A stretch of 64,000 bases of DNA from Actinoplanes sp. NBRC 103695 (GTDB lineage: Bacteria > Actinomycetota > Actinomycetes > Mycobacteriales > Micromonosporaceae), in assembly GCF_030269485.1 (NCBI RefSeq), contig NZ_BSTL01000017.1, forward strand, positions 1 to 64,000, given 5' to 3'. Positions 42,829 through 51,266 of this stretch are shown in pieces (positions within the stretch are counted from its first letter, which is position 1; every line of letters begins with the position of its first letter). The notes beneath the pieces are model-generated. The model saw only the letters and a program-made list of their open reading frames with translations, searched no databases and was not told where the DNA came from. A program made the translations under genes and the position numbers.

Positions 42829-44546
42829 CGGGTGCCTCTCTTCTGCCGGGCGCCGCGGCGCGCGCCGGCCATCTGCGCGACCAGGATCGGAACACTGACC
42901 AGGACCACCATCAGGCTCGACGCGGCGGAGATCGTCGGGTCGATCTGGACGGTGATGCTGTTGAACATCTGCACCGGGAGCGTGATCGCCCCGGGCGCCT
43001 GGAGGAACAGGGCGATGACGACCTCGTCCAGCGAGGTGACGAAGGCGAGCACGGCGCCCGAGAGGATGCCCGGCAGGACCAGCGGGAACGTCACCCGGCG
43101 GAAGGTCGAGACGGGACTCGCGCCCAGGCTCGCCGCCACGCCGGGCAGCCGGCCGTCCATCCCGGCCAGGCGGGCGGTCACCGCGATCACCACGAACGGC
43201 AGGGCCAGCGCGGTGTGCGCGAGGATGATGCCGATCAGGGTGCCGTTCAGGCCCAGTTGCAGGAACGCGGAGAAGACCACCAGCGCGACCAGGATGTGCG
43301 GCACGATCATCGGCGACAGCAGGAAGCCGTTGAGCGGGCCTCGCCAGCGCGATCTCATCCGCGCGAGCCCGAAGGCCGCGGTGGTGCCGAGCACGGTGGC
43401 GAACAGCGCGGTGTAGACGCCCACCTGCAGCGTGTTGAGGATCGCCGCGGTCCACTCCGGCGAGGTGAACAGCTCCTGGTACCAGCGCAGCGACCAGCCG
43501 TCCGGCGGGAACCGGAAGGTCTGCGCCGAGGAGAAGCTCATCGGGATGACCACCAGGGTCGGCGCGACCAGGATGATCGCCACGATCGTGGTGTGCACGC
43601 GCAGCCAGGGCCGCACCTCGGACGCGCCCTCGCTCTTCGCGCCGGTGCGTGCGGGTGTGCCACCGGCCGCGACCGCGGCGACGTTCGACCCGGCCAGCCT
43701 TCGGCTCAGACCGAGGACGACGAGCGTGACCACGAGCAGGAACATGCCCATCGCGCCGGCGCCGCCGAAGTCCAGCAGCTCCTTGGTGCGCACGTTGATC
43801 ACCTGCGCGATCATCGCGCTGCGGGTGGATCCGAGCAGGGCCGGCGTGACGTAGAAACCCAGCGCCAGCACGAAGACCAGGGACATGCCGGCGACCACGC
43901 CCGGCGTGGACAGCGGCAGGTAGACCCGGCGGAAGGCACGCATCCGGGGCGCGCCCAGACTCTGCCCGGCCGACACCAGCCGGCCGTCGATCTGTTCCAT
44001 CGCGCTGTACATCGGCAGCACCAGGAAGGGCAGCAGCACCTGGGTCATCGAGATGCCGACCGCCAGCGAGGTGCCGAGCAGTGTGACGTCCACCCCGAAG
44101 AACCCGAAGAACCGCTGCAGGACGCCGCCGTCCTGCATCAGGACCAGCCAGGCGAAGTTGCGGGCCAGCATGCTCGTCCAGAACGGCACCAGCACGATGG
44201 TCACCAGCACGGCCCGCATGACCGGGCCGACCAGGGTCATCGCGTACGCGTACGGGTAGGCAAGCAGCACGCCGATCACCGAGACCGTCAGCGCGATCAG
44301 CAGGGTCCGGCCCAGCACCCGGATCGTGTAGCCGTCGGTGAACAGTCCCACGTAGTTCGCCAGGCCGGGTTCCGGCTCGGTGAAGCTGTCCACGACGATG
44401 TTCAGCAGCGGCGCGACGAACAGGATGAGCAGGGCGACCAGCGCCGGCAGCAGGAGCAACCACCCACCGGCGTGGGCCCGGGCGAGCCAGGCCCGGCCGG
44501 GGCGCCCGGTGACGGGCGCCTCGGCCGTGACTGTCGGGGCGGCCAT
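42825..44546 (-). CDS. Fused two-domain ABC permease (PotB-PotC-like in one chain)
   Basis: The 573-residue protein contains two complete binding-protein-dependent permease domains. The first (about 25-295) has its EAA-type coupling loop at GQSLGAPRMRAFRRVYLPLSTPGV; the second (about 320-570) has GVAASLGASPVSTFRRVTFPLVLPGI. Together about 12 membrane helices are predicted. Most polyamine-type importers encode these halves separately; fused forms are known for FbpB-like iron transporters. It starts two bases after the binding-protein stop and overlaps the ATPase gene. Confidence 0.9.
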   Translation of the reverse strand: MAAPTVTAEAPVTGRPGRAWLARAHAGGWLLLLPALVALLILFVAPLLNIVVDSFTEPEPGLANYVGLFTDGYTIRVLGRTLLIALTVSVIGVLLAYPYAYAMTLVGPVMRAVLVTIVLVPFWTSMLARNFAWLVLMQDGGVLQRFFGFFGVDVTLLGTSLAVGISMTQVLLPFLVLPMYSAMEQIDGRLVSAGQSLGAPRMRAFRRVYLPLSTPGVVAGMSLVFVLALGFYVTPALLGSTRSAMIAQVINVRTKELLDFGGAGAMGMFLLVVTLVVLGLSRRLAGSNVAAVAAGGTPARTGAKSEGASEVRPWLRVHTTIVAIILVAPTLVVIPMSFSSAQTFRFPPDGWSLRWYQELFTSPEWTAAILNTLQVGVYTALFATVLGTTAAFGLARMRSRWRGPLNGFLLSPMIVPHILVALVVFSAFLQLGLNGTLIGIILAHTALALPFVVIAVTARLAGMDGRLPGVAASLGASPVSTFRRVTFPLVLPGILSGAVLAFVTSLDEVVIALFLQAPGAITLPVQMFNSITVQIDPTISAASSLMVVLVSVPILVAQMAGARRGARQKRGTR

Positions 44547-44548
44547 CC

Positions 44549-45604
44549 TCAGCCGACCTTCCAGCTGGTCCAGCGCTTCACCAGCGCGTCGGTGTTCTCG
44601 ATCCACCACTGCTTGTCCTGCTCGACGGTCTTGCCGCGGTCGGGCAGGAAGGCGTTGAACGCCTTCTGCTCGTCGGTGTAGCCGATCGAGTTCAGGTCGA
44701 CGTCGTCGCGGGCGGGGGCGGTGCCGGTCAGCTTGGCGTACGCCTTGGCCTGCTCGGGCTCGACGATGAAGGCGAGCATCTGCTGGGCCAGCGCCTTGTG
44801 CGGCGCACCCTTCGGGATGACCTGCACGCCGATGTCGGTGGTGTTGAAGTCCCACACCGGCACCAGGTTGGCGCCGCTCTGCTTCGAGACGATCGTCCGC
44901 GCGGTCACCGTGAGCACCATGCTGGCCTGCTTGTCGACCAGCATCTGCTGGATCGCGCCATAGCTGGCGGCGAAGACCAGCGAGCTCTTGATCGTGTCGA
45001 TCTTCTTGAACGCCCGGTCGAGGTCGAGCGGGTAGACCTGGTCCGGGGGAACGCCGTCGGCGACCAGCGCGGCCTCGAACAGGCCGGCCTTCGGGTAGTC
45101 GTAGACGACCCGCTTGCCGGGGAACTTCTTCACGTCGAAGAAGTCCTTGATCGTGGTCGGCTTCGCGCCGGTGTACATGTCCGCGTTGTAGCTGAAGATG
45201 TTGGCGTACCGGTAGGTCGGCACGAAGCAGTCGCCGGTGGTGCCCTCGGGGAACTTGGAGCGGTCCAGCGCCGGGTCGTCCAGTTTCTCGAAGAGCTCCC
45301 CGCAGTACGCGCCGGCGTAGATCCAGCTCATGTTGGCCAGGTCCCACTGGGTCTTGCCGGCCGCGACCATCGTGCGTACCTGGGCCTGCTCGGCCGGGCT
45401 GATGTTGGTGAACGTGGTGCCGGTCTTGGCGGTGAACGGCTCCTGGAGGGCCTTCTTCTCGTCCTCCTGGAACTGCCCGCCGGTGCTCGCCCAGGTGAGC
45501 TTCTTGTCGTCGGCGCCGCCGCCGCCGGAGTCGCCGCCCACGCCGCACGCCGATATCACCAGGGCGCCGGCCGCCAACACTGCAAGGAAACGGTATGTCT
45601 TCAT
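44549..45604 (-). CDS. Extracellular solute-binding lipoprotein of the polyamine-type ABC importer (PotD-like)
   Basis: A 351-residue lipoprotein: signal peptide TYRFLAVLAAGALVISACG with lipidated Cys near residue 20, a Gly/Asp linker, then a periplasmic-binding fold of the spermidine/putrescine type (LTWASTGGQFQEDEKKALQEPF, WDLANMSWIYAGAYC, FSYNADMYTG). It would capture the substrate outside the membrane for the fused permease. Two in-frame ATGs exist; AAAGG is eight bases before ATG 45604, so this is chosen over 45610. It follows the IclR gene by 43 bp in the same operon. Confidence 0.9.
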   Translation of the reverse strand: MKTYRFLAVLAAGALVISACGVGGDSGGGGADDKKLTWASTGGQFQEDEKKALQEPFTAKTGTTFTNISPAEQAQVRTMVAAGKTQWDLANMSWIYAGAYCGELFEKLDDPALDRSKFPEGTTGDCFVPTYRYANIFSYNADMYTGAKPTTIKDFFDVKKFPGKRVVYDYPKAGLFEAALVADGVPPDQVYPLDLDRAFKKIDTIKSSLVFAASYGAIQQMLVDKQASMVLTVTARTIVSKQSGANLVPVWDFNTTDIGVQVIPKGAPHKALAQQMLAFIVEPEQAKAYAKLTGTAPARDDVDLNSIGYTDEQKAFNAFLPDRGKTVEQDKQWWIENTDALVKRWTSWKVG

Positions 45605-45647
45605 CTGCATCGCCTTTGATATCGCGCAGGGCGCGGGTGCCTGTTTG

Positions 45648-46379
45648 TCAGTCGAGGGGGTTGGCCATGCGCCGGCTGATCGTCTCCGCGCCGGCCAGCA
45701 GGGCTTGGGCCACCGGGCTGTCGGTTCCCTCAGGAACGAACTGGGTGATGTCGACGACGGCCAGGGTCGCGACGACCTGACCGGCGGGATCACGGACCGG
45801 AACCGCGACGGCGCTGATGCCGTCCTTGAGGCTCTGGCGGACCGAGACGCCGGTCTCGCGGACGTCCGCCAGCTCCGCCTCGGTCGCCGTCGTGGGTGTC
45901 ACGCCCTCGCCGAACCGGTAGTAGGACCGGTCCTTGAAGGCCCAGAAGACCACGGTCTGGGCCGCGTTCGGCCCGAGCTGGCTGCCGACGGCGATCGAGA
46001 CGTGCGCCGTACGGCTGCGGTCCTCGCGCACCCGCGCCACCACGGGGCAGGTGCCGTTCCACACGCTGAGGACGACGGTGTGCCGCAGGCGGGCGCCGAG
46101 GTCCTCCAACACCGGACCGGCCAGGTCGATGATCCCCAGCCGGGACAGGGCGAGGGTGCCCAGCTCGGCGAGGAGGACCCCGAACTCGTACCGGTTGCGG
46201 TCACGACGCCTGAGGAGCCCGTGGTTCTCCATCGACGCCAGATAGCGATGAGCGGTGGACTTGCCGACACCCAGTTCCTCGGCGGCCGACACCAGGTCGA
46301 TCGTCTCGTTGCCGGCGAGCAGCCGGAGCAGCTGGACGACCCGGGCCACGACTTGAAGGTCACCGCTGGCGATCTCCAT
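45648..46379 (-). CDS. IclR-family transcriptional regulator
   Basis: A 243-residue regulator: an N-terminal winged helix (ARVVQLLRLLAGNETIDLVSAAEELGVGKSTAHRYLASMENHGLL) and a C-terminal GAF-like effector domain (GIIDLAGPVLEDLGARLRHTVVLSVWNG...VAVPVRDPAGQVVATLAVV). IclR proteins typically control aromatic or organic-acid catabolism and bind palindromes. It is first in the operon with the polyamine-type importer and a DUF6282 gene. CCCGCATTGCGGG lies 26 bp upstream of its start, and related copies occur in the NMT1-type ABC operon. GGGAGGGAGG precedes the ATG. Confidence 0.9.
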   Translation of the reverse strand: MEIASGDLQVVARVVQLLRLLAGNETIDLVSAAEELGVGKSTAHRYLASMENHGLLRRRDRNRYEFGVLLAELGTLALSRLGIIDLAGPVLEDLGARLRHTVVLSVWNGTCPVVARVREDRSRTAHVSIAVGSQLGPNAAQTVVFWAFKDRSYYRFGEGVTPTTATEAELADVRETGVSVRQSLKDGISAVAVPVRDPAGQVVATLAVVDITQFVPEGTDSPVAQALLAGAETISRRMANPLD

Positions 46380-46404
46380 CGGTGCCTCCCTCCCTGGTAT
46401 CCGT

Positions 46405-46417
46405 CCCGCATTGCGGG
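46405..46417. promoter_or_regulatory. Candidate IclR operator upstream of its own gene
   Basis: CCCGCATTGCGGG is a perfect 13-bp odd palindrome 26 bp upstream of the IclR start codon. The core CCGCA(A/T)TGCGG recurs at 52893-52903 and 52924-52934 in another ABC operon. Autoregulation by the adjacent IclR protein is inference. Confidence 0.55.
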
Positions 46418-46532
46418 GCGGCCGTCCGTCTATCCGGTATTCGAGGAATCTAGGTGATCTCTCCCGACGCCTGTCAAGAGTCGGGGAAGATTTCCGCCGT
46501 AAGTCCCACTTGTTAAATGCCGTGGGTAGCGT

Positions 46533-46555
46533 GATTGTATGATTGCCCTACAATC
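46533..46555 (+). promoter_or_regulatory. Island operator with -10 (site B)
   Basis: GATTGTATGA (46533-46542), TTG, CCCTACAATC (46546-46555). The left half is a perfect consensus; the right half contains the -10 TACAAT (46549-46554). Unlike sites A, C and E, a 27-base leader with a GGGAGG ribosome site follows before ATG 46582. No good -35 is visible, which may mean activator dependence. Confidence 0.7.
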
Positions 46556-46581
46556 CTTGGCTAGTGGTCGGGAGGCAGAAC

Positions 46582-47409
46582 ATGCGCGGACTTCGCGGCA
46601 AGGTCGTCGTGGTGACGGGTGCGGCCGGTGGGATCGGCGCGGCCACCGTGCGGCGGCTGGCCGAGGAGGGTGCGCAGGTGGTCGCCGTCGACCTGGACGA
46701 GCGGGTGAGTGAGCTGCCCGGGGCGGCGCTCGCGGTACGCGCCGACGTCTCCGCCGAGGACGGGGTGGACGCGTACGCGGCGGCGGCGGTGGAGCGGTTC
46801 GGGCGGATCGACCTGCACCACCTCAACGCCGGCATCCCGGGCTCGTTCGCCACGCTGCCGACGCTGTCGGTGGCGGAGTTCGACAAGGTGATGGCCGTCA
46901 ACGTGCGAGGTGTGTTCCTGGGCGTGCGGGCGGCCTTCCGGCAGTACGCCGCGCAGGGCAGCCACGGGAACGTCGTGATCACCGGCTCGATCGGGAGCCT
47001 GCGCGGCAGCGCCGATCTGCTGGCCTACCAGACCTCGAAGCACGCGGTGCTCGGCATCCTGCGCGGCGCGGCGATGTACGGCGGCCCGCTCGGCGTACGC
47101 GTGAATGCCGTCGCCCCGGGGATCGTGCCCACCGACCTCTTCGCCGCGAATGCCATCCGGGGAGGCGGAACAGCGGCCGGCGGCAAGGACGACATGTCCC
47201 GCCGCGCGAGCAGCACCCCGCTGCGGCGGGCCGGCACCGGCGACGACGTGGCCGGCGTGGTGGCGTTCCTGCTGTCCGACGACGCCGCCTACATGACCGG
47301 CGAGGTGGTCTCGGTCGACGGCGGCGCCAGCATCGTCAGCACGGTCCGCCCGTCCGGCGGGGCCGGCGCCTGGGACTTCGAGGCCTACGACCGCGGCCTC
47401 TACGGCTAG
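46582..47409 (+). CDS. Short-chain dehydrogenase/reductase
   Basis: A 275-residue classical SDR: VVVVTGAAGGIGAATVRRL for NAD(P), Asp in VVAVDLDERV favouring NAD, the HLNAG strand (NAG motif), VITGSIGSL (catalytic Ser) and YQTSKHAVLG (YxxxK), then NAVAPGIVPTDLF and VSVDGGASI. It would oxidise an alcohol in the island's catabolic route. I start at ATG 46582 after GGGAGG; the frame continues upstream to 46543 but passes through the operator. A long hairpin begins at its stop codon. Confidence 0.9.
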   Translation: MRGLRGKVVVVTGAAGGIGAATVRRLAEEGAQVVAVDLDERVSELPGAALAVRADVSAEDGVDAYAAAAVERFGRIDLHHLNAGIPGSFATLPTLSVAEFDKVMAVNVRGVFLGVRAAFRQYAAQGSHGNVVITGSIGSLRGSADLLAYQTSKHAVLGILRGAAMYGGPLGVRVNAVAPGIVPTDLFAANAIRGGGTAAGGKDDMSRRASSTPLRRAGTGDDVAGVVAFLLSDDAAYMTGEVVSVDGGASIVSTVRPSGGAGAWDFEAYDRGLYG

Positions 47410-47454
47410 GTCGTGTTTCAAACCCGCTTGCCCGGGTTTTGAAACACGACCTAG
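47407..47454. repeat. Long near-perfect hairpin flanked by CTAG (MITE-like or terminator)
   Basis: Arms 47407-47427 and 47433-47454 pair over 21 bp with a single bulged A; GGTCGTGTTTCAAA is the arm core. The element is bounded by CTAG on both sides, the YTAR-type target of IS5-group elements, and its left edge supplies the SDR stop codon. It may be a solo palindromic IS-end relic that now works as terminator. Confidence 0.6.
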
Positions 47455-47458
47455 TCAG

Positions 47459-47490
47459 CTGCCCGGCTGCGCGCTCGCGCAGCCGGGCAG
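47459..47490. terminator. Strong hairpin between convergent genes
   Basis: CTGCCCGGCTGCGCG (47459-47473) and CGCGCAGCCGGGCAG (47476-47490) form a perfect 15-bp stem, 10 bp past the stop of the minus-strand FnIII gene. Together with the preceding hairpin it separates the two convergent genes. Confidence 0.75.
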
Positions 47491-47500
47491 GTCGTTGCCG

Positions 47501-50500
47501 CTACTTCGCGACGTACACCTTCGGGATGCCGGCGGATGCGACGTTCGGAGACTCCGTCGCTCCGGAGATCGTCACCGGGTTGCTCGTCGTGGAGAAGCCC
47601 TCGCCGTAGGCATTGAAGCCGACCACCCGGAAGGTGTAGGTGCGCCCGGCGACCATGAGGCCGCACGTCGGGAACGGAGCGACCTCCCTGCGGTCGACCG
47701 GCCACCAGTTGCCCGTGCCGAGCAACCATCGTGGTTGACACACCGACCCTGGTTCCACCGGGTTGATGTAGGCCCAGTAGGACCAGCCCGGCGGTGTGCC
47801 GTCCGCGACATTTATCCCGACCCTGGTGTTGCCGTCGACCTCCCGCGGGACCGGCCAGACGGACACCGTGGGCGCGCCGGGTACACCGACGTGGACCTCG
47901 GCCTGCCCGGCCTGGGCCGGCCTGCCGATGCTGGCCGGAATGGTGACCTTGATGACGAACTGGCCGTCCTTCGCCGGGGCGGTGTAAACCCCGGCCGAGG
48001 TTATCGTGCCGTTGTCGGTGCCCTCCACGGACCAGACCGGCGTGCCTCCCACGTACCGGCTCGTCGCCGTGAAGGCCTGCGTCGTGCTCCGGGCCATCGG
48101 GACGATGGCCGGCGTGACGGCGATCTGGGCCAGCGGCCCCTTGGCCTGCGCGATCGGTTCGCAGGTGTGCAGCAGGTTGTCGTTCTTGAAGGCCGACCTG
48201 CCGAAGAAGGGCAGGACGTCGACCCCGACGGCGGCGCACCCCTCGACCTTCCACCAGGGGTCACCGTCCGGGTCGTACAGGCCGTTGGCGGACAGGCGGT
48301 ACTCGATGTCGGCGAGGGACTTGCCCAGGAGCCCGATGGACGACTTCTGCTTCACCCCGAGTTCGAGACTGACCTTCGTGTACGAGCTGGGCTCCTTGAC
48401 CTCGCTCTTCAACGGGTCGTGCGTTGCCGTGGACAACGTGGGATCGTCGATGTCCAGATGGGTCCGGACCGTCTTGGAGACGCTGGCGGAGGTCGTCACG
48501 CCCCGGGTCACGCTGCCCTTGATATAGACGAAGTACTGGGCCTCGACGTAGGGCCGCAGCCTGCCGATCTTGGAGAACTTGCCCTTCTTGCGCCCCAGCG
48601 GTCTCTCCCCCTCGAGGAGCTTGACCTCCGTCTCGGACTTCGCCGACAGTTCGGCCTTGCTGGTCGCCTCCATGTTGATCTCGGCGCTCCGGTCGCCGAT
48701 GTCCAGCTTCCCGTCGACGGTGAGCTCGAGGCTGACGGTGCCGTTGACGGTGACGCCGGTGGCCGGCTTCCAGTCGATGACCGGCACCTCGATCGTGCCG
48801 TTGAACTCGTTCGCGCTCAAGGAGTCCGGGTTGGTCGCCCACATGTTTCCCAGCAGGCTGTACCCGCCGTCGGTGAACGCGTCCGCCAGCTCGGCGTTCG
48901 TGGTGGTGACCGTGGTCGAGGTGCCGCTGGTGGTGACCTGGCCGACCTTGCGCAACAGGCCGTCCGGCGCGGCCGTCACCTCCGGCACGATCAGGATGTT
49001 GCCGGCGGTCAGCCCGGTGATCTCGGCCGGTGCGTTGACGAAGGTCAGGCTCGACGTGCCGACCGTGGTGAGCGTGGCCGCCGCCGCATTCGACAACAGC
49101 CGTGCCTGCGCGGTCATCGCGAGGTCCGGCTGGACCGGCGTGGTGGTGGCCGCGGCGCCGGCGCCGCTCACGCCGGCGGCCTTGACCGCGAACGTGTACG
49201 CGGTGTTGCTGGTCAGGCCGGTCACGTCGATGCTGCGGGCGGTGGCCGCGGCGGTGACCGTACGCCCGCCGGGCTGCACCAGCAGCGAGTAGCCCGTGAT
49301 CGGGTTGCCGCCGGTGTAGCCGGGCGCACTCCATTCCACCGTGACGGTGCCGTTGCCCGCGGCGACGGCCGCCACGTTGCCGGGCGCGTCGGGCACGGTG
49401 ACCCGCGGGGCGATCGCGGCCGTGGCGGCACTGGCCGCTCCGGTGCCGATCGCGTTGGTCGCCCTGACCGTGAACGTGTAGGCCGTCCCGTTGGTCAGGC
49501 CGGGGATCTCCGCGGCGGTGGTCGGCGCGGTCACGGTGACGGTGGCGCCGCCGGGCGAGGCGGTGACGGTGTACGAGTCGAGCGGCACGCGGCCGTCGTC
49601 GGCCGGTCGGACCCAGCGGACTCGTACCCCGGTGTTGCGTGCTTCGGCGGTCACCCCGGTGGGCGCGCCCGGCACGGTGGCCGGCAGGGGTGTCACCGCC
49701 GCCGACGCCGCGCTGACCGGGCCGGGACCGACGGCGTTGCGCGCGGTCACGGTGAACGTGTACGCCGTACCGTTGGTGAGCCCGGCGAACACCGCCGATG
49801 TGGTGTCCACGACGTCGATGCCGGCGCCGCCCGGCGTCGCGGTGATCCGGTAGCCGGTGATGGCCGCTCCGCCGTCGGACACCGGCCGGGTCCACGACAC
49901 GTTCGCCTTGCCCGCCTCGGCGTTCGCCTGCACGGACAGCGGCGCGCCCGGCACGCTCGCGGGCTTGTAGTAGCCGGCCACGTCGAGGAGCAGTCGCACC
50001 GGTGCGGTGCCGCTGTTGTAGATCGAGATCCGGCCGTCGGCGCTGAGCTTGCTGACCTGCAACGACGGCCACGCGCCTCCGGCCCGGTAGGAGAGCTGCC
50101 GCACGACCGGCCGGGTCGCGTCCGCGGCGAAGGCGCTGAGTGCGCCGTCCGTGCCCGCCGCGCCCTGCCCGGTCGCGGTGAGGTTGAACGCCGCGGCTGT
50201 CGCTCCGGTCGCCGGGATGCCGCCGGCGCCCGCCAGGACGTACGACGCGGTCGTCTGGGCCCCGAGGATCTCACCGTTCAGCACCCGTGCCGGGGTGACG
50301 CCGACGTACGACGATCCGGCGGCCGTCCCGGTCGGCTTCTGGTAGTAGCCGACCACATCGACGAGCATGTTCGCCGCGTTGGTGCTGTACACCCGGAACT
50401 TGCCGTTCGCGCCGAGCGTGGCGTGCACCTGGTTGGTGTACGGCGGCGTGGTGCCGTAGCTCAGGTCGACGGTGCCCGGCCGAGTCGTACCGTCGGGGTA

Positions 50501-51184
50501 GACCGTGGCCTGCCCCGCGGTGGCCGAGCCCGTGAGGGTCACATGCGCCACCACCGCCGAGACGCCGGTGGTGGGAATGCCACCGGCCCCCAGCGGTGAG
50601 ACCAGCACGTTGCCACCGGCCGTGATCGGGGTGGTGGGCAGGATCCGTGCCGGGGTCAGCGGCACATAGGTGGAACCGGCGGTGGTGCCGCCGGCCGCCC
50701 GGAAGTAGCCGACCACGTCCACGGAGAAGATGACGTCCGCGCTCGCGGAGCCGCTGTAGATCGACACCTGGTTGCCGGTGCCCAGCGGCGTGACCACGGA
50801 GTTCGTGGTGAGGGTGGTCCCTGCGTAGTTCAGGTGGGAGGCGTTCGGCCGGGTCACGCCGGCCGGGATCACCTCGAGGTAGCCGGTGTCGGTGCTGCTG
50901 CCCTTGGCGGTCAGCTGGAAGGCCACCGCGGAGACGCCGGACGCGGGGATCCCGCCCTGGCCGAGCGGGCTGAAGGTGTGGGTCGCGCCGACCGCCAGCG
51001 TCTTCGCGTTGATGATGCGCGCGGGCGTGACGGGCATGTACTGTCCCGCCGCCGGGGTGAGGGCGGCCCGCGCGGGTGCCGGGCTGCTCACCACTGCGGT
51101 GGCGGCCACCAGCAGCGCGAGAACGACCATCGTGGTTGCAATGTGGAACGGTCCGGGCCATGCGCGTACGGCTCGTCGCGACAA
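47501..51184 (-). CDS. Large secreted multi-domain protein: three N-terminal beta repeats, FnIII array, Ig-like end
   Basis: The 1227-residue exported protein has a signal peptide (about 1-41, ending PARAALT). Three homologous modules of about 120 residues follow, each starting VTPARI/LTPARI/VTPARV and ending with the hydrophobic VDVVGYF, VDVVGYY or LDVAGYY (about 48-160, 170-285, 292-405). Three fibronectin III domains come next (about 412-685; GLTNGTAYTFTV twice), then a roughly 250-residue unrecognised beta-rich region, a bacterial Ig-like domain (PVWSVEGTDNGTI) and a final FnIII-like domain. It starts with TTG, with AGGGGG just upstream. It is probably a surface adhesin or matrix protein. 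It interrupts the catabolic island without obvious link to it. Confidence 0.78.
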   Translation of the reverse strand: MSRRAVRAWPGPFHIATTMVVLALLVAATAVVSSPAPARAALTPAAGQYMPVTPARIINAKTLAVGATHTFSPLGQGGIPASGVSAVAFQLTAKGSSTDTGYLEVIPAGVTRPNASHLNYAGTTLTTNSVVTPLGTGNQVSIYSGSASADVIFSVDVVGYFRAAGGTTAGSTYVPLTPARILPTTPITAGGNVLVSPLGAGGIPTTGVSAVVAHVTLTGSATAGQATVYPDGTTRPGTVDLSYGTTPPYTNQVHATLGANGKFRVYSTNAANMLVDVVGYYQKPTGTAAGSSYVGVTPARVLNGEILGAQTTASYVLAGAGGIPATGATAAAFNLTATGQGAAGTDGALSAFAADATRPVVRQLSYRAGGAWPSLQVSKLSADGRISIYNSGTAPVRLLLDVAGYYKPASVPGAPLSVQANAEAGKANVSWTRPVSDGGAAITGYRITATPGGAGIDVVDTTSAVFAGLTNGTAYTFTVTARNAVGPGPVSAASAAVTPLPATVPGAPTGVTAEARNTGVRVRWVRPADDGRVPLDSYTVTASPGGATVTVTAPTTAAEIPGLTNGTAYTFTVRATNAIGTGAASAATAAIAPRVTVPDAPGNVAAVAAGNGTVTVEWSAPGYTGGNPITGYSLLVQPGGRTVTAAATARSIDVTGLTSNTAYTFAVKAAGVSGAGAAATTTPVQPDLAMTAQARLLSNAAAATLTTVGTSSLTFVNAPAEITGLTAGNILIVPEVTAAPDGLLRKVGQVTTSGTSTTVTTTNAELADAFTDGGYSLLGNMWATNPDSLSANEFNGTIEVPVIDWKPATGVTVNGTVSLELTVDGKLDIGDRSAEINMEATSKAELSAKSETEVKLLEGERPLGRKKGKFSKIGRLRPYVEAQYFVYIKGSVTRGVTTSASVSKTVRTHLDIDDPTLSTATHDPLKSEVKEPSSYTKVSLELGVKQKSSIGLLGKSLADIEYRLSANGLYDPDGDPWWKVEGCAAVGVDVLPFFGRSAFKNDNLLHTCEPIAQAKGPLAQIAVTPAIVPMARSTTQAFTATSRYVGGTPVWSVEGTDNGTITSAGVYTAPAKDGQFVIKVTIPASIGRPAQAGQAEVHVGVPGAPTVSVWPVPREVDGNTRVGINVADGTPPGWSYWAYINPVEPGSVCQPRWLLGTGNWWPVDRREVAPFPTCGLMVAGRTYTFRVVGFNAYGEGFSTTSNPVTISGATESPNVASAGIPKVYVAK

Positions 51185-51266
51185 CGGAGCCCCCTGTCAG
51201 TCTGGTGGGATCGACCGGGGGCGAGTATGCCGAAGGCGGGTAGCGTCCGCGTAGCGCCGAGTGACG

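Noticed and set aside
47495..50599. A long frame antisense to the FnIII protein gene
   Set aside because: No domains, low-complexity translation, and a clear signal peptide and FnIII domains on the other strand.
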